DNA from: Sunxiuqinia dokdonensis
Lineage (GTDB): Bacteria > Bacteroidota > Bacteroidia > Bacteroidales > Prolixibacteraceae
Assembly: GCF_001270965.1 (NCBI RefSeq)
Contig: NZ_LGIA01000192.1
Span: forward strand, 1-54,298
Length of the DNA stretch: 54,298 bases
Direction of reading: 5' to 3'
In this document: positions 44,675 to 52,748 of the stretch, in pieces
Layout of the letters: each line of letters starts with the position of its first letter
Numbering within the stretch: the stretch's first letter is position 1
The notes under the pieces: model-generated
Told to the model about the DNA's origin: nothing
Seen by the model: only the letters and a program-made list of their open reading frames with translations
Database searches by the model: none
Translations under genes and position numbers: made by a program

Positions 44675-45796
44675 CTATTTTAACAACATTAATTTTTCCC
44701 ATTGTAGATGGTCATTCTTTAAAAAGCTTAAGAGTACGAGACCTACCCCGCTTAGCCCTGTAAGAAAGCCGGTGCGAGAATACTTCTTCTCTTTAAGAAA
44801 CCTTAACGTAGTATTTAACCAGTAAAAAGCTGTTTCTTCAAATCGTTTGTCCTTAGTAAGCTTATACGCATTTAAGAATATTATAGCCAGTCCAGCACTT
44901 CCATGACAAAAATATGGGTCATCGACCTGACTGTCCGAGACATCTCTCCTGATTGCAGAATGTAAAAGAATCTCTTTGCCGAATTCGTAGACTTCCGTAT
45001 TACCTATTTTATTGCCGGAAATTAGGAAAGTTATACCGATTCCAGCATCTCCATAACACCATGCTAAACGACAATTTTTATCAATTCGATTTTTGGAAGA
45101 TATACCATAAGCAAACAAAGAGGTGTTTTTACTCGTGTGATTCTCGTTACTTAAGTAAAACTGGTAGATTTGCTCGACTATTCTTTTTGCGTGCCAAAAA
45201 TTGGGATATTTGAAGTAAGTCTCTGCCATAATTCCGACTATTGCGGCCATTCCATGTGCTAATCCGAGGTTAACGTAGCTTTTATCAAAAGTTACCCTAT
45301 GATATGATTTCCAAAATATACCATGTCCATTTTTGTTGCGAAATGCTAGTAAATCATTGATCATTTCTTCGAGAAATGGAACTGCTACGTCATCAGGGCG
45401 ATTCAAGAAATAAAACATATACCCGAGTCCCCCGAAAAGGAATTCATAGTTATTTGGCTTCAACGACTTTTTAAAAGTTGAAAACATTTGATTATCTGTG
45501 TCATAGGTTACCTCTAATGGTATCTCCAACGTCTTGTTTATCAGGCAAAATGCTGTTAATATGCCGCAAAGACCATTCGCATAATTATATGTATAAGGTC
45601 TGGATTCAATTTCCCCTATAACCCTCGGTATAGATTGATTTAAATAATTTGTAATGTTTTTATCTTCTTGAAAGTTCAAATACTCAGACAAAAACAAGAT
45701 CTTTCCTATCTCCCCTTCAAGAAGCCCAATCTGTCTCAAATTATCTTTCGTCACCTCGTTAGCAATATCACTGATTTTATTGATCATGAATGACAT
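44675..45796 (-). CDS. Lanthionine synthetase C (LanC cyclase)
   Basis: 373 residues. The zinc ligands are Cys247 (LAWCYGDAG) and Cys297-His298 (YFCHGSAG), with the conserved LAHG His181; inner-barrel repeats such as GLLEGEIGKILFL, GLAHGMAAIVGIM and GFLTGLSGVGLVLL mark the alpha-toroid fold. It adds Cys thiols to Dha/Dhb to form lanthionine rings. It overlaps the preceding lipoprotein gene by about 20 bases and precedes the MDR gene by five. Confidence 0.95.
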   Translation of the reverse strand: MSFMINKISDIANEVTKDNLRQIGLLEGEIGKILFLSEYLNFQEDKNITNYLNQSIPRVIGEIESRPYTYNYANGLCGILTAFCLINKTLEIPLEVTYDTDNQMFSTFKKSLKPNNYEFLFGGLGYMFYFLNRPDDVAVPFLEEMINDLLAFRNKNGHGIFWKSYHRVTFDKSYVNLGLAHGMAAIVGIMAETYFKYPNFWHAKRIVEQIYQFYLSNENHTSKNTSLFAYGISSKNRIDKNCRLAWCYGDAGIGITFLISGNKIGNTEVYEFGKEILLHSAIRRDVSDSQVDDPYFCHGSAGLAIIFLNAYKLTKDKRFEETAFYWLNTTLRFLKEKKYSRTGFLTGLSGVGLVLLSFLKNDHLQWEKLMLLK

Positions 45797-46499
45797 TATT
45801 AGTTGAAGGAGGCTTTTTCATACATTTTTGCGATTGAAGGTGTTCTATGACACCTGTAAACCTTCTTTTATTCATTTTGCCCTTAACATTCTCGTTGTAC
45901 AATATTTCTATTGCAGACTTCGCCAGCTCTTTTAACTCAAAATGTTCTAATGAAGAATCTCGTTCTTCAAAAGTTTTTACAGGGGGAAAACCCAGAACTC
46001 CGTTGTGGTATATAAGTGGATCGGGGTCATCGAATCCTAAAACATGCATCATTTCATGATAGAAAAGCTTCTTTCGAGTGCCCCCACTATTTATAGGGGA
46101 TATCCAAACATGACACTTGTAAAGATAACCCAGGGCAGTCCATTTTCGTCTAGTCAAAGCCGAATAGCCTTTGGGTGGATCACTAAAGTCAACTTTGACA
46201 TTCCCGTTAGAATTAACTCTCATTATAGGTAATTTAGGGACTAAACTATGTATTAACGCAATAAAATCATCGATCATTTTTATATCTTCTTCATAAAAGA
46301 GACCGGCTGCTTCGATTCTCATTTCGGATTTCCATTTAACGATAAACTTTTCATTAACGAATCCAGTCATAATAAAATGCTCTAATTCTTTATCATTATA
46401 ATTTCCGAGAAAAGACAAATCAGTATTTTCATTCAAGGTACACGACAAAAAGAATACAGATAATGGAAATATAATGATAGATAATATCTTTTTTTTCAT
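45777..46499 (-). CDS. Lipoprotein with metzincin-like zinc-protease motif
   Basis: 240 residues. A lipobox ending at Cys20 (FFLSC) predicts a lipid-anchored, extracytoplasmic protein. Residues 148-158 read HEMMHVLGFDD, i.e. HExxHxxGxxD with Asp158 as third zinc ligand, the form known from snapalysin-type metzincins. No named family was recognised for the rest. It lies between the precursor and lanC. Possible roles: trimming the exported peptide, degrading it as self-protection, or cleaving host proteins; none is proven. Overlap with lanC makes cotranscription certain. Confidence 0.8.
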   Translation of the reverse strand: MKKKILSIIIFPLSVFFLSCTLNENTDLSFLGNYNDKELEHFIMTGFVNEKFIVKWKSEMRIEAAGLFYEEDIKMIDDFIALIHSLVPKLPIMRVNSNGNVKVDFSDPPKGYSALTRRKWTALGYLYKCHVWISPINSGGTRKKLFYHEMMHVLGFDDPDPLIYHNGVLGFPPVKTFEERDSSLEHFELKELAKSAIEILYNENVKGKMNKRRFTGVIEHLQSQKCMKKPPSTNNVIHDQ

Positions 46500-46520
46500 A
46501 ACACGTGTGATTCGAAATAT

Positions 46521-46548
46521 GAAAACAGGATGGAATATTCCACCCTGT
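46521..46548 (-). terminator. Hairpin terminator directly behind the precursor gene
   Basis: On the minus strand ACAGGGTGGAA and TTCCATCCTGT pair (one G-U) around a two-base loop, followed by TTTTC. It starts ten bases after the precursor stop. Leaky termination would give precursor in excess over the modification enzymes. Confidence 0.7.
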
Positions 46549-46557
46549 CATGCGTAT

Positions 46558-46857
46558 TTAACAATATTGAGCAGAGCCATAAACATCAACTCCCGTTATT
46601 TCACATATCGGCTCTCCATTTGGTCCGGTATAGATTAACTGATCTGATGGTTGAGCTGGTGGTTCATCACCACCTCCGATCGTATAGCCAATAACAGAAC
46701 CGACTATTGCAGAAATAGTAGCTACGCACAAGTTAGAAGAATACGTAACTGTTGTAATAGGGCTAGTACCCCCCACAACATTTGACTGTTGAACATCGTT
46801 GAGTTCTACAATTCTCTGCTTCTTCAATTCTAATCTTTTCAACTTTTTCTTTTCCAT
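46558..46857 (-). CDS. Lanthipeptide precursor with GG leader
   Basis: 99 residues. The basic leader (1-30) has the spaced Leu/Ile pattern common in Bacteroidota class I precursors, e.g. KLKRLELKKQRIVELNDVQQ, ending VVGG at Gly29-Gly30. The core (31-99) would have 69 residues: a Ser/Thr-rich start (TSPITTVTYSSNLC), a Gly/Ala/Ile-rich hydrophobic segment (about 45-63) and a polar tail with Pro, Asp and Gly. Cys44, Cys85 and Cys99 can form up to three rings with the many Ser/Thr. The core is much longer than those of typical lantibiotics. It lies between the dead LanC-like gene and the metzincin lipoprotein. Confidence 0.88.
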   Translation of the reverse strand: MEKKKLKRLELKKQRIVELNDVQQSNVVGGTSPITTVTYSSNLCVATISAIVGSVIGYTIGGGDEPPAQPSDQLIYTGPNGEPICEITGVDVYGSAQYC

Positions 46858-46988
46858 AACAAGATTTTTATGGATTGATAATTCGTTTTTTAATTTCCAC
46901 TATCGCAGGACTTTGTTAACCAATCGGCCTGTTGACTACACGGCACACCAGGCTTAGCCATGACAAATAGGTAAAAAGATTCTTCCTG

Positions 46989-47018
46989 TTTGCTGATCGT
47001 ATTTCTTGTGTATCTTTG
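46989..47018 (+). promoter_or_regulatory. Plus-strand promoter within the minus-strand cluster
   Basis: TTTG at 46989-46992 and TATCTTTG at 47011-47018 with 18 bases between them match the Bacteroidota layout, pointing right against the surrounding genes. Confidence 0.5.
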
Positions 47019-47024
47019 CCGGCA

Positions 47025-47096
47025 ACTACATTGATTTGTGGTTATTATGCTTATGGAACCGGCGAAGGGGGCGAGCCTGACCCGGTTCTTTTATGA
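47025..47096 (+). ncRNA. Candidate small RNA (or 19-residue ORF) between precursor and LanC-like gene
   Basis: From the predicted start near 47025 the sequence runs into GAACCGG (47056-47062) paired with CCGGTTC (47082-47088), followed by TTTTAT, a terminator in plus direction only. The product would be about 70 bases. An ORF of 20 codons (47047-47106) starting ATGCTTATGGAACC overlaps; it would end after the terminator, which speaks for RNA and not for translation. No known RNA family was recognised. Confidence 0.4.
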
Positions 47097-47110
47097 TTCT
47101 ATATAAAATT

Positions 47111-48091
47111 TTAACTCATTTGCTTCTCCAACTCAACGTTTAGTTTAAAGAAGCAGAGCCAATTCTTTACACTTCCTTTATGTTCGGTAAACATTATCGC
47201 ATCTTTGATCAACCCCAAACCAAGACCGGTCAAGCCTCTTTTAAAAAAAAGATCAGATACGGTCAAATCAGTAATAATAGCGTTAAAATATTCATTGGCA
47301 ACTTTGAGGTCGATTGCTGGACTCTCATTTGGCAAATAGAGTAGGTTTTGCCAGATATTTTCTATTTCATATTCCTTCTTTTCGGGTTTCATCATTGTTT
47401 CCAATTTTTGCACTAAAGTTGATCGCTCTATTATTGAACTATCTACGTTCTTCAAAAGCTTTCTGAAAATTATTAAATCTTCATTTGGAAAACTGGAAAG
47501 GTCTTTTCCAATCAAGCATTTTAGAGATTTGACTAAGACATTTTTAACTATTTCATTTTCAAAGCCTGATACACACAGTCGAGTCAGCAAGAAAACAACA
47601 CAGTTGTAATAGGCTAAACCTTGTGTTGAATTATCCAGATGTTTGTTGATTCCTTCAAGCACCTGAACAATTAGATCCTGAAGCCAGTCGTGCTGAGACT
47701 GTCTATTGTCCCACCGACATAACCAATAAAGCATTTGTGTATTTTCGGGTGGTTTATTATTCGAAACAGAGGTTTGTAGTCTTTGGTCAATGTCATAAAG
47801 AATATCATCAGGATCACCTTCTACGAAATTTGCTTTGATTAAATGGTTGGTGCCGATGCCAACTTCAAATAATTCGTGCGAAAGGATAGGAAGCTTATTA
47901 TCTTGTATCTCCGTGAAAACATCGTCAAGCATTTCATCTGCGACCTTAGTATAAATTGGCTGTTTTATGAATCGACCATAGTGATAAAAAAAGACAATTA
48001 TGCCTATTCTCCCCTCAAACAGTCCAACCTGAGAAATATCTTGAATATTTATCATTAATGTATTGGCGATTTTCTGTAATAATCTTTTCAT
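47111..48091 (-). CDS. LanC-like protein without zinc ligands
   Basis: 326 residues. The N-terminal SQVGLFEGRIGIIVFFYHY parallels the true LanC start RQIGLLEGEIGKILFLSEY, and the end FFKRGLTGLGLGLI parallels GFLTGLSGVGLVLL, so it has the alpha-toroid repeats at both ends. The WCYG and CHG zinc motifs and the LAHG His are missing. It cannot be a normal cyclase and may bind or present the precursor, or serve as scaffold. Two bases downstream of the glycosyltransferase stop, upstream of the precursor. Confidence 0.65.
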   Translation of the reverse strand: MKRLLQKIANTLMINIQDISQVGLFEGRIGIIVFFYHYGRFIKQPIYTKVADEMLDDVFTEIQDNKLPILSHELFEVGIGTNHLIKANFVEGDPDDILYDIDQRLQTSVSNNKPPENTQMLYWLCRWDNRQSQHDWLQDLIVQVLEGINKHLDNSTQGLAYYNCVVFLLTRLCVSGFENEIVKNVLVKSLKCLIGKDLSSFPNEDLIIFRKLLKNVDSSIIERSTLVQKLETMMKPEKKEYEIENIWQNLLYLPNESPAIDLKVANEYFNAIITDLTVSDLFFKRGLTGLGLGLIKDAIMFTEHKGSVKNWLCFFKLNVELEKQMS

Positions 48092-48092
48092 G

Positions 48093-49931
48093 TCAATTCT
48101 TTTTTTGTTCGATAACTTTTCTAAAAAAGGAAGTTAAGGCAGGAACGTGATAGTCAAACGAGAATAGCATCCTTTTGTCCATAACGTTGCATGCTAATTT
48201 CTCCATCAAATCCTGATCTCTGAGTTTCAAACATAAATCCTCGCAATCTTTAAATAAGATTCCAATGTCAAACTTCTTGATCTTTGTTTCTGTCGCAACA
48301 ATGTGACCCTTGTTATTTTTTTGAATAACAGGAAGTCCGGCTGCCATATATGTATTTATCCTGGCAGGTATATTCAGGTCGTCCCATGAAGCTTTCATCA
48401 GGCTTCCCTGATTTTGACTCTCAAAACTATGTAGCCAGCCTGCATCGTATTGTGAGAATTCTTTTACCCAGTTTGAATGGGAACAATGCGGGTGGACATG
48501 AAAGTGACTGGGAGCCACTCTTTTGTATTCATTAATCTGCTTTTCTCTCGAGTCATGATAATTCTCTGTATAAAGATGGATGTGGATGTTATTTTTCGAT
48601 AGTTCCAGAAGGTCCTTTGTAGATATGCCGACCATTCTTCCCGCAATTACGGTATGTATGGCTCCATCTTTAGCTGACAGCTTTGGTGAGAAGTTAGTTG
48701 TAAAATAATCGGCTTTCGGCAAATCGCCATCCAATATATAGGACGCATTTGATGAGGGGATAAACTGTTCATACCATATCCGAATGGTTTCATTCAAATA
48801 TATCCTCCCATCTGCATGGCTATACAAATGAAGTAACTCATTCCAGGTTCCCTGTCGCAAACAAACTGAAGGCCCTTCCTTAAAATGCCAAACAAAAGGG
48901 ATTTGCGGACAACTTGTAAGAACCTCATAGGCAAGAGGGACTGCTCCAAAATTCAACAGCCCATAAATAATATCCGGCTTTACTTCTTCGACCTTGTTTT
49001 TCCAGTCGCGATAAGGAATATCCTCAACGTGTCCAAAAGGCAAATGCCCAACAGTATTGAAGCTAAAAGAGGGTTTTTGAACCCATAATCCATATAGCTT
49101 ATGACCAGCCTCTTCCAATGCGTAAATTCGTTCCGGGTTGTAGGCCAGTTCGCCAACAATCAATATCTTTAATGAGTGTGCAATAGCTTGGGACTGCTTT
49201 CTAAAAGAACCATAGAGCTTTTCCTCATCAACAAATTTATATTTTGAAACCTTTAGCCTTATTGGTTCTGATACACCATAATAGCTCCTGAAATAATTTA
49301 AGCCCCCACCATATTTCTCACCTAAAATTTTATGTCTTTGATGGGGATGATTAGTCCAATAACAGGTTACCTTCCTGGTTGGAGCAAATATTCCATCTCT
49401 AAGTAACTTATGCCAATACATAGAAGCCAGGTTTTCCGTAACCCACTCACTCCTCTCCAACCATTTGTGATTTGATTTTCGATGTGATGTTTGCACCAAC
49501 TGGAGACAATAACCTTTTTTTATTGTAATACACGATTGGTTGGCAGAGAAAGACATCGTATCAGAAGTCTCGTATTTAACGCCACTAAATGTCAACGAAA
49601 TATCGGGAGACTCGGCAAACTTTTCTGCCAATGTTTCCAAATGACTTTCAAAGTAATAATCATCAGAAGGCAGGTAAGCAATATAGTCATATTTCGCTTG
49701 AATAAGTCCTTGATTAAGGGCAGCTCCCAATCCCGTATTTTTTTCATTTCTAAAATAACGAATTCGCTTATCGCTAAGAAAATCCGAGACATAAAACTCC
49801 GTTTCGTCGGTGGAGCCATCATTGATAATAATTAGCTCCCATTTGCCATAGGTTTGGCCTTGCAGACTGACAATAGCACGTCGGATAAAAGAGGCTTGGT
49901 TATAGGTTGGCATTAGCACAGAGAAATACAT
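48093..49931 (-). CDS. Two-domain glycosyltransferase (GT2 plus GT-B-type)
   Basis: 612 residues. Residues about 1-230 are a GT2 domain: SVLMPTYNQASFIRRAI, IIINDGSTDETE, NTGLGAALNQGL and PSDDYYFESHLE with the DxD-like Asp pair. Residues about 245-612 form a second, GT-B-like part (LKILIVGELAYNPERIYALE, GRIYLNETIRIWYEQ, PARINTYMAAGLPVIQKNNKG). Two-domain architectures like this occur in polysaccharide and antibiotic clusters. It is first in the minus-strand operon and ends just before the LanC-like gene, so it probably glycosylates the peptide or a partner; the acceptor is unknown. Confidence 0.85.
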   Translation of the reverse strand: MYFSVLMPTYNQASFIRRAIVSLQGQTYGKWELIIINDGSTDETEFYVSDFLSDKRIRYFRNEKNTGLGAALNQGLIQAKYDYIAYLPSDDYYFESHLETLAEKFAESPDISLTFSGVKYETSDTMSFSANQSCITIKKGYCLQLVQTSHRKSNHKWLERSEWVTENLASMYWHKLLRDGIFAPTRKVTCYWTNHPHQRHKILGEKYGGGLNYFRSYYGVSEPIRLKVSKYKFVDEEKLYGSFRKQSQAIAHSLKILIVGELAYNPERIYALEEAGHKLYGLWVQKPSFSFNTVGHLPFGHVEDIPYRDWKNKVEEVKPDIIYGLLNFGAVPLAYEVLTSCPQIPFVWHFKEGPSVCLRQGTWNELLHLYSHADGRIYLNETIRIWYEQFIPSSNASYILDGDLPKADYFTTNFSPKLSAKDGAIHTVIAGRMVGISTKDLLELSKNNIHIHLYTENYHDSREKQINEYKRVAPSHFHVHPHCSHSNWVKEFSQYDAGWLHSFESQNQGSLMKASWDDLNIPARINTYMAAGLPVIQKNNKGHIVATETKIKKFDIGILFKDCEDLCLKLRDQDLMEKLACNVMDKRMLFSFDYHVPALTSFFRKVIEQKKN

Positions 49932-50072
49932 CGTAAATAGTTAACTTTAGTTAGGATAAAAAACAACAGTCATATTATATACTACCAGAATGATAAAAAA
50001 TATTTTTTTAATCTTTGTTTCTCGATAACTAATACATCCTAATACAAGTTTATACTCATAAACAAAATTGAA

Positions 50073-51182
50073 ATGTTTGATTTTCTTATTGTAGGTTCAG
50101 GTTTATATGGAGCAGTCTTCGCTCACGAATGCAGGAAAAAGGGGTTTAAATGTCTTGTTCTTGAGAGAAGGGACCATATTGGTGGAAATCTTTACTGCAA
50201 AAATGTCAATGACATCGAGGTTCACTGGTATGGCGCGCATATATTCCACACTTCCAGTCCGGAGATCTGGGATTACATGAATCAATTTGCTCAATTTAAC
50301 CGGTACACTAATTCTCCTATGGCCTTTTATAAAGAAAACCTCTACAATCTTCCTTTTAACATGAATACTTTCTATCAACTTTGGGGGACAAAAACCCCTG
50401 CTGAAGCCCGTCTCAAAATTGAGGAACAAACAGCCCGACATAAAGGTGCCCTCCCGGCAAACCTTGAAGAGGCTGCTTTGCAGATGGTTGGAGAAGATAT
50501 TTATTTCAAGCTTGTCAAGGGATATACTGAAAAACAGTGGGGAAAAAAGGCCACTGAAATACCGGCTTTTATTATCAAAAGAATTCCTTTAAGGTTTATT
50601 TTTGACAATAATTACTTCAATGATCCATTTCAGGGAATTCCAAAAGGTGGGTATAATGTGATTATAGAAAGACTGTTAGAGGATATTACAGTTCATCTAA
50701 AAACCGATTTCCTGGAAAATCGGGATCATTGGATGACGGTGGCGAGGAAAATTATTTTCTCGGGTGAAATAGATCGATTCTTCAATTACAAATTAGGCAA
50801 GCTGGAATATCGAAGTTTACAGTTTGAGCATAAACTTTTAACCGGAACATCAAATTACCAAGGCAATGCCGTTATTAATTACACCGATGCAGAAGTGCCG
50901 TATACCCGGATTATAGAACACAAACATTTCGACTTTGGGACACAGAAGGACACTTTCATCTCTTATGAATATTCAGCTGATTTTAAAGACGGACTTGAAC
51001 CATATTATCCCATAAATGACGAAAAAAACAATACGCTTTATCAACGATACAAAGAAGAAGCGAAGAAGCTCCCACAAGTTCATTTTGGGGGAAGACTTGG
51101 ATCATACCGGTATTACAATATGGATCAGGTTGTAGCAGAAGCGCTAAAGGACAGTAGAAGCCTCTTAATATCTTTGACATAA
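50073..51182 (+). CDS. glf: UDP-galactopyranose mutase
   Basis: 369 residues. The FAD-binding start FLIVGSGLYGAVFAHE, GAHIFHT, and the C-terminal RLGSYRYYNMDQVVAEAL are characteristic; the RSLQFEHKLL segment matches the substrate-binding region. It converts UDP-Galp to UDP-Galf, the donor of galactofuranose. It is divergent from the glycosyltransferase gene with 141 bases between them. A functional pair is likely but an origin from an O-antigen cluster cannot be excluded. Confidence 0.95.
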   Translation: MFDFLIVGSGLYGAVFAHECRKKGFKCLVLERRDHIGGNLYCKNVNDIEVHWYGAHIFHTSSPEIWDYMNQFAQFNRYTNSPMAFYKENLYNLPFNMNTFYQLWGTKTPAEARLKIEEQTARHKGALPANLEEAALQMVGEDIYFKLVKGYTEKQWGKKATEIPAFIIKRIPLRFIFDNNYFNDPFQGIPKGGYNVIIERLLEDITVHLKTDFLENRDHWMTVARKIIFSGEIDRFFNYKLGKLEYRSLQFEHKLLTGTSNYQGNAVINYTDAEVPYTRIIEHKHFDFGTQKDTFISYEYSADFKDGLEPYYPINDEKNNTLYQRYKEEAKKLPQVHFGGRLGSYRYYNMDQVVAEALKDSRSLLISLT

Positions 51183-51631
51183 ACTACTGTGTTTTAAAAC
51201 ATAGCACACTTAATTTTTGTTTCTTTCCAAACAGTTTGGAAGTCGTGACGACCAAAAAGAATAAAAAAAGCATCATATGTTATTTAACGTGAAAAAACAG
51301 AGGTTACCTTCTTATTTTTTCAGGATTAATTTTACAGCCTCAAAAGTAGCTTCCAAGGCCCAATTTTTTTTATTCAATTCGTTGTTGGTTTTTAATAATT
51401 TCATCAACAAATATAGTCTCACGATTCTCGGCTATTATCAAATCATTCTCGCTGCGATGATCTTCGTATGGTTGTAGCTTGCCTATTCTCCAAATTTCCC
51501 ACCCCCCACCCAATTCAACCCAAAATCCACCAAACCATACACCGGCGCAATTTTCATTTGACTGCATTTATTTTATTTATTAAGTTTAATCCTTCATAAC
51601 CAGGGCTGTTGAAAACAAAAATGACAGGAAA
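51183..51631. other. Gene-poor spacer between glf and the mobile-element genes
   Basis: No credible gene; two frames (51277-51477 and, opposite, 51370-51567) lack family similarity. A small hairpin TTCCAAA-CAG-TTTGGAA lies at 51225-51241, possibly ending the glf transcript, though without a T-run. The rest is AT-rich with a C-rich stretch near 51500-51520. Confidence 0.45.
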
Positions 51632-52300
51632 ATGGATGCACTAATACGCAAAGCCGGCCAGATTTTGTACCTGTTGGATTTAAGGATCAGGAAGCTGCTT
51701 TATTACAGGATCCTTCGAAACCATACCTCCATGATTCTTTTTATTTGGATTTTCCTGACGGTAATTTTTTTGACGGTATTGTGGGGACTGGGATATCCAT
51801 CCGAAAAAGCGATTATGTATTCCATTGGGTTAAGCGTTGTGTTCTTCATTATGCTGGTTTTAATGGGGGCATACTACGAAGCAAAACGCTTACAAGCCAA
51901 TGAACTCAACTCGTGCTTTCATTTCACCCGCTCCAACATGAATGGCATCCTCATTTCAGAATTGGGCTTTTCAGAAACGGACCGTGAAAACCTGAACCTT
52001 GTGCTCAATAACCTTCAGCCCAAAAGTAAAATCGATTTCAAACTGGTTTCCGACAACCGGATTGCAGCAGACTATAAAAAACTTCTACGAGTTATTCATT
52101 TACTGATTGTTGGCGGGATCAGGGATTTCAAAAAGGAACAAAAGGAACTGCTCTTTAAATTCGTGGAGGCCAACTTCACCTTGAATGGATCACCGGTGAA
52201 CCGGGCCAGTTTTAATTCCCGGTTTTCGGAACTGGTCAACGAAAAGGAACAGGAATTCCAAAATAACCTGGAGCCTTTTCAAAAAGCACTTCGGAAATAG
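51632..52300 (+). CDS. Membrane protein of the mobile element, unknown function
   Basis: 222 residues. Two transmembrane helices at about 31-55 and 62-84 with a basic N-terminal start, then a soluble C-terminal domain (about 90-222) with LNSCFHFTRSNMNGILISELGF and RDFKKEQKELLFKFVEANF. No named family recognised. It is the first gene of a set (this, an excisionase-like gene and a primase-helicase) that typically occurs at one end of Bacteroidota integrative elements. Confidence 0.7.
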   Translation: MDALIRKAGQILYLLDLRIRKLLYYRILRNHTSMILFIWIFLTVIFLTVLWGLGYPSEKAIMYSIGLSVVFFIMLVLMGAYYEAKRLQANELNSCFHFTRSNMNGILISELGFSETDRENLNLVLNNLQPKSKIDFKLVSDNRIAADYKKLLRVIHLLIVGGIRDFKKEQKELLFKFVEANFTLNGSPVNRASFNSRFSELVNEKEQEFQNNLEPFQKALRK

Positions 52301-52430
52301 ACGGTATTTCTCCCGTAATTACCCCGTAACTGCAAATACTTTCTTGATGATCAGTCAGATGCGAGCCTATATTCGCTGATGACAATTTGTTGCACCTGGC
52401 AACATGAGTAATCATCAAAAAACATCTGCC

Positions 52431-52745
52431 ATGGAAAATGAAGCAATTATTTCAAAAGCAGTTCTAAATGAACTCAAACAGATCAAAAGCCTGCTATTCG
52501 AGAACAAGACGGTTTTCAATGTTGAAGATCTCTCGCAGTACACCGGGCTTTCGAAAAGCAAAATCTACAAGCTGCTTAGCCAGAAACTCATCCCAACGGG
52601 GAGCAATGCCAACATCCGCCAGAAGTTTTTCTATAAGAAGGACATCGATGAGTGGCTGATGGGCTTTTCCCGCGAAGACCTGGAAACAGAAGAAGCTTTT
52701 AACCAGTCCCTTTCCAGCAACAGGAAATTCGGGCAATCCCTGTAG
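52431..52745 (+). CDS. Excisionase-like helix-turn-helix protein
   Basis: About 104 residues from the ATG of MENEAIISKAVLNEL; an earlier ATG at 52404 is possible. The central segment VFNVEDLSQYTGLSKSKIYKLLSQKLIPTG is a MerR/excisionase-type winged helix-turn-helix, and YKKDIDEWL completes it. Such proteins regulate excision or replication genes of mobile elements. It precedes the primase-helicase gene by three bases. Confidence 0.88.
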   Translation: MENEAIISKAVLNELKQIKSLLFENKTVFNVEDLSQYTGLSKSKIYKLLSQKLIPTGSNANIRQKFFYKKDIDEWLMGFSREDLETEEAFNQSLSSNRKFGQSL

Positions 52746-52748
52746 CGT

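Noticed and set aside
51277-51477. 66-codon ORF behind glf
   Set aside because: AT-rich, low-complexity hydrophobic frame without a promoter or family signal.
51370-51567. Minus-strand 65-codon ORF with Gly/Trp-rich start
   Set aside because: The Gly/Trp residues come from a C-rich spacer read backwards; no codon bias or conservation signs.
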